Positions 1 through 6,093 of a stretch of DNA of 6,093 bases are shown in pieces (position 1 is the first letter of the stretch; every line of letters starts with the position of its first letter). The notes below the pieces were generated by a model that saw only the letters and a program-made list of their open reading frames with translations, was not told where the DNA came from and searched no databases. Source of the stretch: an uncultured Collinsella sp. (GTDB taxonomy: Bacteria; Actinomycetota; Coriobacteriia; Coriobacteriales; Coriobacteriaceae); assembly GCA_905197385.1 (NCBI GenBank), contig CAJJYO010000101.1, positions 1 to 6,093 of the forward strand, written 5' to 3'. The translations under genes were made by a program, and so were the position numbers.

Positions 1-387
1 GGCAAACAGCGGGTCGCCCGCGCCGCGCACCGTGGTCACGCCACTTGCCAGTTGTTGTTGGGCGCTGCCCTTAAGAATATGGCGCACGATGGCGCGCCCC
101 ACGGGATTATCGAGCTTCTTCATCAGCGCGCCCGCATCGCCGGCCGAGACAGGCTTGCCCGAGCCGCACAGGTGCACGTGCATATTGATGAGACCAGGCA
201 TGAGATACGCACCGCCCAGGTCGATAACCTCGGCACCCGCGGGCGCCTGCGCCACAGCACTCGGCCCCATCCAGGTGATGACGCCGCGCTCAACAGTCAG
301 GGCCATATCGGGTTGCGGCTCCATATGCTCCGAGCCATCCAGAATGGTCGCATTGATAAACAACGTGGAACGATCGGCAGACGCCAT
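1..387 (-). CDS. Amidohydrolase-family protein, N-terminal part (cut by window edge)
   Basis: The first 129 residues are present and the reading frame stays open to the left edge. The start is ATG at 387-385, six bases after a strong purine-rich Shine-Dalgarno (minus-strand GGGAGGAG, 394-401). Residues 9-61 form the small beta-rich domain typical of metal-dependent amidohydrolases (LFINATILDG, then IDLGGAYLMPG). The key motif PGLINMHVHL follows at residues 64-73; its His70-x-His72 pair is the usual first metal-binding site of the superfamily. Further on, SGVTTVRGAGD (115-125) matches the strand after the first helix, where imidazolonepropionase-like and prolidase-like members have GVTTVRD. 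The family hydrolyses C-N bonds in cyclic amides, amines or peptides in the cytoplasm. The substrate cannot be named because the rest of the metal site lies outside the window. No signal peptide is seen. The gene is separated from its neighbours by repeats, so it is probably its own transcription unit. Confidence 0.88.
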   Translation of the reverse strand, partial: MASADRSTLFINATILDGSEHMEPQPDMALTVERGVITWMGPSAVAQAPAGAEVIDLGGAYLMPGLINMHVHLCGSGKPVSAGDAGALMKKLDNPVGRAIVRHILKGSAQQQLASGVTTVRGAGDPLFA

Positions 388-414
388 ATCGAGCTCCTCC
401 CTCACGATTAACTT

Positions 415-432
415 GGACATTTGTCCATTATC
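415..432 (-). promoter_or_regulatory. Possible -10 box and operator-like palindrome upstream of the amidohydrolase gene
   Basis: On the minus strand GATAAT (432-427) resembles a sigma-70 -10 box and is preceded by a G-T. No convincing -35 box sits 16-18 nt upstream. Immediately downstream lies GGACAAATGTCC (426-415), a near-perfect palindrome with five-base arms, placed between the -10 box and the Shine-Dalgarno where a repressor could act. Both are short and could be chance. Confidence 0.28.
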
Positions 433-536
433 ACCTAGTCCCGCTGGATTGCTGCAGACGCATCGGTTAACGGAGGGAAGAGGGGATGTGGGAGACGGAA
501 TATGCTGCAGTCCCACCCCACCGACAACAGGGAAAT

Positions 537-674
537 GTCTCGATCTGTAACAGATACAGGGTTATTGGGCCCCTTGATGTTACAGATCGAGACATTCGGT
601 CAACGTTTCACCGGCTTGTCTCGATCTGTAACAATTACGAGCTCAAATAACCTCTAAACGTTACAGATTGAGAC
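537..674. repeat. Two tandem 57-nt palindromic units, downstream side of the DUF559 gene
   Basis: Unit 1 spans 537-593 and unit 2 spans 618-674, so they start 81 nt apart with a 24-nt unrelated spacer. Each unit has a 15-nt left arm, GTCTCGATCTGTAAC, then a 27-nt centre, then the inverted arm. In unit 1 the inverted repeat is perfect and extends to 19 bp (534-552 with 578-596). In unit 2 the arms match except for one G-T wobble in the right arm (GATTGAG). Unit 2 ends 8 nt before the stop codon of the nuclease-like gene at 683. No run of T follows either unit on either strand, so a standard intrinsic terminator is not supported. The same unit recurs four times at 1780-2077 on the other side of that gene. 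Confidence 0.93.
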
Positions 675-682
675 AAAACCTC

Positions 683-1759
683 TCAGCGCCCATACCACTG
701 ACGTCTCCACTCCTCAGCCAAATCGGGCCGTCGCGGAATACCCGCCAGCCTCATCTTCTCAACCAGCTTCCCCGGATTCTTGAGCTCATCAAACGTAAAC
801 CGAAGCACCTTGTGCCCGAGCATTGTCAGATGGGACTCCCGTTGACGTTCTGCCACGAATGGGTCGACCGACTCCCGGCCCTCGCCGTTCTGCAAGGTGT
901 ACTTCACCTTTCCGTCGAGCTCGCCGATGACACACGTCCCGTCCTCGAGCTGCCAAAAATAGTCGACGCGAAATACCTGGCTCGGATCGAGCGGGTCGCG
1001 AAACTCCACCTGCAGCTCCGGAACCGGAAAGTGGTACGCACTAAAGAACGCTCGGAACCGAGACTCGCCGCCGTTTTCGGACAGCCCGTCCGCATACGAC
1101 GCAATCACCTGTGCTCTGCGATGCCCGTGCTTGCCTTCACAATCTATACGAAGCCGCTCACAAAAGTCATCGCGCGATACGCCTTTCGCCCGCAGTGCAG
1201 AATCGGCAATCGCCAATCCGTAGGAGAACGGCGCACGCAGCAAGCAATCCTCCACCGTGCGCCAAAACGACGTCACCTGCACGCCGTCGACTTGTTCAAG
1301 TACACCCGCCGCCTGCGGACGCAACAGCCGACACCCTGCACTCAGCGGCACCGAGCAACCCGTCTTAACAAGATATCGTGGCCCAAGCAGATCATTCGGC
1401 ACCTCCAAACCCCACAAAAGCGCCGCGTCATAGCCCCAAAACGCCCAATCGGGATGAAATTCCGCAAGCCCTTTGATAGTCCTCAGTGCTCGCTCCGTCA
1501 GCGTCAATGCATCCCAATCATGCTTAAAACAGAACAGGTACGGCTCGGGCTCCGCAATATCGTCGGTTCCAACATGGCGTCGCAACCACATGAGCTCGGT
1601 ATTGTCATGCGTTGCGAGCAGCGTACCTTGCTCGGTCGCCTCCGTGAGCCGCGCGAGCATCCTGTTCCGCGCCAACGTGTTGCGAGTCGCATGTTTGTGT
1701 TTGAGAACGGTATTAGACACTTTCATCACCACCACGTCAGACAAATGGACCATCGTCAC
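683..1759 (-). CDS. AbiEi-like protein with C-terminal DUF559/Vsr-type nuclease domain
   Basis: This is a predicted cytoplasmic protein of 358 residues if it starts at the GTG at 1759-1757, five bases after a minus-strand GGAGG. An ATG at 1753 is the alternative. The in-frame TTG at 1777 lacks a Shine-Dalgarno and abuts a repeat, so it is less likely. The order of parts is a basic N-terminal stretch (about 15-45); a middle region resembling AbiEi antitoxins (about 95-200), with a WGYDAALLWGL segment and a VDGVQVTSFWRTVEDCLLR segment; and a C-terminal PD-(D/E)XK-like domain (about 228-330). In the last part the likely active-site residues are Glu232 (ESR), Asp266 (RVDYFW) and Glu280-x-Asp282-x-Lys284 (ELDGKVKY), followed by a GHKVLRFT strand. 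The Vsr-like fold usually cleaves or nicks DNA, but this class is uncharacterised. No AbiEii toxin partner is adjacent. The gene is bracketed by copies of one palindromic repeat, two downstream and four upstream. The family assignment is fairly firm; the function is unknown. Confidence 0.85.
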   Translation of the reverse strand: MTMVHLSDVVVMKVSNTVLKHKHATRNTLARNRMLARLTEATEQGTLLATHDNTELMWLRRHVGTDDIAEPEPYLFCFKHDWDALTLTERALRTIKGLAEFHPDWAFWGYDAALLWGLEVPNDLLGPRYLVKTGCSVPLSAGCRLLRPQAAGVLEQVDGVQVTSFWRTVEDCLLRAPFSYGLAIADSALRAKGVSRDDFCERLRIDCEGKHGHRRAQVIASYADGLSENGGESRFRAFFSAYHFPVPELQVEFRDPLDPSQVFRVDYFWQLEDGTCVIGELDGKVKYTLQNGEGRESVDPFVAERQRESHLTMLGHKVLRFTFDELKNPGKLVEKMRLAGIPRRPDLAEEWRRQWYGR

Positions 1760-1779
1760 CGTTGCCTCCGCTGACAAAT

Positions 1780-2077
1780 GTCTTGATCTGTAACAGGAAG
1801 ACCGATTTTTGGCCGCTAGATGTTACAGATCGAGATCTTTCGACACCGCGTCCAACCTTTGTCTCAATTTGTAACAGGTAGGTCGAGTTTTGGCCTGTAG
1901 ATGTTACAGATTGAGACATTCCCCCAACCAGGTGCCAAACGTCTCGATCTGTAACAGTTAGACGTTCTCCAGGGCCCTAAACGTTACAGATTTAGACAAA
2001 TCAGCAGCGCCCAAGCATTCGTCTCGATCTGTAACAGGTAGACCGGTTTTTTGTCCCTAAACGTTACAGATCGAGAC
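1780..2077. repeat. Four tandem 57-nt palindromic units, upstream side of the DUF559 gene
   Basis: The units span 1780-1836, 1861-1917, 1941-1997 and 2021-2077. They start 81, 80 and 80 nt apart and are separated by unrelated spacers of 24, 23 and 23 nt. Arms are versions of GTCTCGATCTGTAAC and its inverse; the last unit is perfect over 15 bp. The centres are partly conserved: three begin AGGTAG or AGGAAG, contain a T tract followed by GGCC or GTCC, and end CTAAAC or GTAGAT or CTAGAT. The array fills most of the gap between the unknown gene ending at 2114 and the start of the nuclease-like gene at 1759, so it covers that gene's likely promoter region. It may serve as operator sites, as RNA hairpins or as a REP-like element. 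Only the repeat structure itself is seen directly. Confidence 0.94.
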
Positions 2078-2113
2078 AAATAGACACGCGGCGGCGCTGC
2101 GACAGCCCATCCC

Positions 2114-2821
2114 TTACTCCCACTCCTGCTCGTAGATGTTGAGCGACTTTACGTACCGCCCCTGGGCGCCCATGATGTCGCGGACCAGACGCAAGAAGAA
2201 ACTGATGCACGAGGTGTCAAAGCCATCCTGCAGGTCCTCCGGATGCACCGCACCAGGCCCATCGACCGCCGTGTCACTCAGGCGTGCGATGTCATACAGA
2301 TAGAGTTGTCCCGCCGTCAGCCAGACATCGTCGACGCAGGCGAGGCGCACCGCAATCGCTCCGTCGCTCCAATGCTCCTTTTGCACGATATGCGGATCGT
2401 AGACGTCAAAGCGACGGTCGGTGCGTGTGTCCTTCAGCGCGACCATACCAGTCGCAGGATCCTTGTCCAAAATGCCAAAGCGCGAGAAATACTGCGTGTC
2501 GCATACCTGCTCGAGCCGCTTGAGCGAGGCAGGCGAAAGCGATGCCGGCGGCTCATCAACATACAGCTCGAGCAGCGTCTTGCCATGGCGATAGGGGCGC
2601 TCGAAGAGCAGCCAATCGGTAAATGCCATGTTGTAGGCCATGATTTCGTTTTGGGAAGGCTCGGTGCAATAGCCGAGCCACGGGTCGACAATGATCTCGA
2701 ACTGCTCGCGCGCCGGCTCCAAAAACTGAAACTTCCGCAGCATCCAAAAATGGGCCATGTCGGCAATATCGTTGCCAACGGCTTCGGCCAGATGCGCTCG
2801 GTCTAAAACGTGGTCAGTCAC
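2114..2821 (-). CDS. Conserved-looking hypothetical protein, 235 aa
   Basis: The product is 235 residues, acidic, with no signal peptide or membrane segment, so it is probably cytoplasmic. The GTG start at 2821-2819 is supported by a strong Shine-Dalgarno (minus-strand GAGGAGG, 2833-2827) five bases upstream. An ATG directly abutting that site opens only ATG-CCG-TGA and is not the start. I do not recognise a named family. The middle section (GKTLLELYVDE at about 80-90, then a DPATGMVALKDTRTDRRFDVYD stretch at about 121-142) resembles the region that precedes the zinc-binding motif in some SEC-C/YecA-like proteins, but no Cys-x-Cys cluster is present here. It lies between the gltBD end and the repeat array, in the same direction but about 415 nt from gltD, so it is probably a separate unit. 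Its function cannot be given from sequence. Confidence 0.82.
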   Translation of the reverse strand: MTDHVLDRAHLAEAVGNDIADMAHFWMLRKFQFLEPAREQFEIIVDPWLGYCTEPSQNEIMAYNMAFTDWLLFERPYRHGKTLLELYVDEPPASLSPASLKRLEQVCDTQYFSRFGILDKDPATGMVALKDTRTDRRFDVYDPHIVQKEHWSDGAIAVRLACVDDVWLTAGQLYLYDIARLSDTAVDGPGAVHPEDLQDGFDTSCISFFLRLVRDIMGAQGRYVKSLNIYEQEWE

Positions 2822-3123
2822 GGCATCCTCCTCAAACTGATGAACCTCAATTTGAGCTTACGAGGAGGGTGGGCAGCCACGACCAGCGCGGGCAAAATAG
2901 GCCTCCGGCTGCAAACCAGATGCTGACCAAACACTTGACGGGACACTTGACCGAATGAGCGCACCGCAAAGAAACCGCAGGTAGATATAGACAGTCAGTT
3001 CACTCATTTGAGGCAAACGCCCGCTACCACCACAGAAAGAGCAGAGTAGCACAGTCGCAAACGTCGACGAATGAACACTTGCACGTCGGCAAATGACAAA
3101 GTCGCCTGCGAACTCGCAAGGAG
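2822..3123. other. Intergenic stretch with no credible gene
   Basis: This 302-nt stretch lies upstream of the unknown gene. Open frames here are short and run through the adjacent palindrome without a credible start. It holds a small inverted repeat next to the ribosome binding site of the unknown gene (CTCAAA at 2831-2836 in + orientation with TTTGAG at 2851-2856) and a 12-nt-period direct repeat, ACACTTGAC at 2931-2939 and 2943-2951. The promoter of the unknown gene should be here, but no convincing -35/-10 pair was found. Confidence 0.6.
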
Positions 3124-3205
3124 TGTCCCCGAATGCCGGCACATAAGGAACGTCCCCAGCTGCCGGCACTTGGGGACGTTCCTTTTGGGCCGGCATTCGG
3201 GGACA
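3124..3205. repeat. Nested double palindrome downstream of gltD (REP-like element, possible terminator)
   Basis: Two perfect inverted repeats are nested. The outer arms are 17 bp (TGTCCCCGAATGCCGGC at 3124-3140, inverse at 3189-3205). The inner arms are 14 bp (AAGGAACGTCCCCA at 3145-3158, inverse at 3171-3184). The 12-nt tip contains another TGCCGGCAC, matching the outer arm. The AAGGAACGTCCCC core resembles dispersed REP-like palindromes I know from many bacterial genomes; that is recall, not a search. It lies 31 nt past the gltD stop codon and could fold the end of the gltBD messenger. A four-T run follows the inner stem only on the + strand, so a classical terminator for gltD is weakly supported. 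Confidence 0.88.
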
Positions 3206-3236
3206 GCCCTTGACGATTCAGCTGTGGACAGCCGCC

Positions 3237-4718
<1,482 letters not shown>

Positions 4719-4723
4719 GGCAC

Positions 4724-6093
4724 TTACGCCTCCTTCTTGGTCGAAGCAACAGAGCTGGCGGCAGCGGGCACAGCGCCAGCGACACCACCCGCCACATCAA
4801 AGCGAGCGACATCGGCGGCGTCGGCGCGACCGGTCACAATGTCAAACGCCAGCTCCTCGGCCTGCTCATGCGTCTTGCCGACGGCCTCGGCGGCGGCGAC
4901 AATCGCCAGCACGCGCTCGTACTCGGTCGGAATGACCTTCACAAAGTGCTTGCTCATCGTCTCAAAGCTGTAGAGCAGCTTAATACCGCGCGGGCTCTGC
5001 GTCGCGTCCACGTGCTCCTGGATGAGCGCACGAATCTGCGCAAGCTCACCGGCCGTCGGGGCTTTAAGCTCAACGCTCTCGTGGTTCACACGGGCATCGA
5101 GCGTGCCGTACTGGTCAAAGACGTAAGCCACGCCGCCCGTCATGCCGGCGGCGAAGTTCTGCCCGACCTCGCCCAGGATGAGCGCCAGACCTCCCGTCAT
5201 GTACTCGCAGCCATGGTTGCCGCAGCCCTCGACCACCACCGTGGCACCGGAGTTGCGTACGCCAAAGCGCTGGCCGGCCAGGCCGTTAATGAAGCCGCGG
5301 CCACTCGTAGCGCCAAAGAACGCAACGTTGCCCACGATGATGTTCTCGTCGAACTTGTAGGTCGCATGCGGGTTGGGGCGCACCGACACCTCGCCGCCCG
5401 AAAGGCCCTTGCCAAAGTAGTCGTTGGCGTCGCCGCACACGTTGAGCGTAATGCCGCGCGGCAGAAAGGCGACAAAGCTCTGACCGGCCGAACCATCGCA
5501 ATCGATGGTGATGGAGCCGGCGGGCAGACCCTCGGGATGCGCCTTGGTCACCGCGTTGCCCAAGATGGTGCCCACGCAACGGTTGACGTTGGCGATATCG
5601 GCGCGGAAGCGAATCGGACGCAGGTGCGCACGGGCATCGGCCGTATAGGGCACAAACAACGTGGAGTCGAGCGTCTTGTCGAGCTCACTGTCCGCAGCCA
5701 TCTGCGGCAGGAAGTGACGACCGTCGGCACCCGGGATGTGGGCACCGAACTCGCAGGTCGCGCTCGCCAGCACGGGCGACAGATCGAGCAGGTTGGCCTT
5801 GCGGTTGCCCGGGACCTCAATCTGGCGCAAGCACTCGGGATGGCCGACCATCTCGTCGACGGTGCGGAAGCCCAGGCTCGCCATGACCTCGCGCAGCTGC
5901 TCGGCAACAAAGAGCATAAAGTGTTCGACGTGCTCGGGCTTGCCGCGGAAGCCGCGACGCAGGCGGCAGTTTTGCGTGGCGATGCCGGCCGGGCAGGTAT
6001 CCTGCTGGCAGTCGCGCTGCATAAGGCAGCCCATGGAGATGAGCGGCATGGTCGCAAAGCCAAACTCCTCGGCACCCAGCAGGCAGGGGACGG
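4724..6093 (-). CDS. gltB: Glutamate synthase large subunit, C-terminal part (cut by window edge)
   Basis: The last 455 residues of GltB are present, roughly the final third of a protein usually near 1,500 residues; the start lies beyond the right edge. At the edge the frame reads through LLGAEEFGFATMPLI, the end of the FMN-binding synthase barrel, so the ATG at 6049 is internal. The [3Fe-4S] ligands follow as Cys-x5-Cys-x4-Cys (MGCLMQRDCQQDTCPAGIATQ in shortened sense, about 6034-5975). The rest is the right-handed beta-helix GXGXG domain, with glycine-rich turns such as GDANDYFGKGLSGGE, GATSGRGFINGLAGQRFGVRNSG and EGCGNHGCEYMTGG (about 5440-5150). The final 25 residues are a low-complexity Ala/Val/Ser tail ending KKEA. 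The protein works in the cytoplasm with GltD, and the stop codon is 5 nt before the gltD start. The regulatory region is not in the window. Confidence 0.97.
   Translation of the reverse strand, partial: VPCLLGAEEFGFATMPLISMGCLMQRDCQQDTCPAGIATQNCRLRRGFRGKPEHVEHFMLFVAEQLREVMASLGFRTVDEMVGHPECLRQIEVPGNRKANLLDLSPVLASATCEFGAHIPGADGRHFLPQMAADSELDKTLDSTLFVPYTADARAHLRPIRFRADIANVNRCVGTILGNAVTKAHPEGLPAGSITIDCDGSAGQSFVAFLPRGITLNVCGDANDYFGKGLSGGEVSVRPNPHATYKFDENIIVGNVAFFGATSGRGFINGLAGQRFGVRNSGATVVVEGCGNHGCEYMTGGLALILGEVGQNFAAGMTGGVAYVFDQYGTLDARVNHESVELKAPTAGELAQIRALIQEHVDATQSPRGIKLLYSFETMSKHFVKVIPTEYERVLAIVAAAEAVGKTHEQAEELAFDIVTGRADAADVARFDVAGGVAGAVPAAASSVASTKKEA

Noticed and set aside
537..674. The two palindromic units as intrinsic terminators of the nuclease-like gene
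   Set aside because: No T tract follows the stems in the minus-strand direction, and identical units lie upstream of the gene, where a terminator would make little sense.
668..1774. Long + strand open frame of 368 codons opposite the nuclease-like gene
   Set aside because: It mirrors the minus-strand gene in high-GC DNA, its product is rich in Arg, His and Pro with no recognisable domain, and the minus-strand frame has clear family motifs.
537..2077. Repeats with regular unrelated spacers, as in a CRISPR array
   Set aside because: Units are 57 nt, near-fully palindromic, with variable centres and differing arms; spacers are only 23-24 nt, the copies are split by a gene and no cas gene is present.
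534..2080. Target-site duplication around the repeat-flanked cassette
   Set aside because: Bases just outside 534 and 2080 share no convincing direct repeat, so insertion of the whole block as a transposon is not supported from this sequence alone.
2931..2951. Tandem ACACTTGAC pair as a regulator site or -35 cluster
   Set aside because: TTGAC lies on the + strand, away from any + strand gene, and no -10 box follows at a suitable distance; two short copies could be chance.
2858..3196. Minus-strand open frame of 112 codons in the gap before the unknown gene
   Set aside because: It starts inside the nested palindrome, lacks a Shine-Dalgarno, has no family resemblance and appears to be chance coding through a repeat.

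Overview
The window is GC-rich and all five genes lie on the minus strand. The DNA style, the gltBD sequences and a solitary AbiEi/DUF559-type nuclease gene suggest a high-GC Gram-positive gut bacterium of the Coriobacteriia, most likely Collinsella or a relative. That placement is an inference from protein and repeat style, not a database match.

In transcription order (high to low coordinates) the layout is as follows. (1) The 3' part of gltB, the large glutamate synthase subunit, enters at the right edge and ends at 4724. (2) gltD, the small subunit, follows after 5 nt (4718-3237), with its ribosome binding site inside the last codons of gltB. Together they make glutamate from glutamine and 2-oxoglutarate. 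(3) Thirty-one bases past gltD is a striking nested double palindrome (3124-3205), then about 300 nt with no credible gene. (4) A 235-aa protein of unknown function (2821-2114) starts at a GTG behind a strong Shine-Dalgarno sequence. (5) Four tandem copies of a 57-nt palindromic unit (1780-2077) lie next, spaced every 80-81 nt. (6) A 358-aa protein (1759-683) has an AbiEi-like N-terminal/middle part and a C-terminal DUF559/Vsr-like PD-(D/E)XK nuclease domain. (7) Two more copies of the same 57-nt unit, again 81 nt apart, sit directly after its stop codon (537-674). (8) The N-terminal 129 residues of an amidohydrolase (387-1) run off the left edge.

The ordinary part is gltBD. The part worth attention is 537-2077: a nuclease-like gene tightly bracketed by six copies of one palindromic repeat with near-crystalline 80/81-nt spacing, found nowhere else in the window. 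The arms vary almost only in ways that keep base pairing on the + strand. This looks like a self-contained gene-plus-repeat cassette, possibly one in which the protein recognises or maintains the repeats. The function is unproven.
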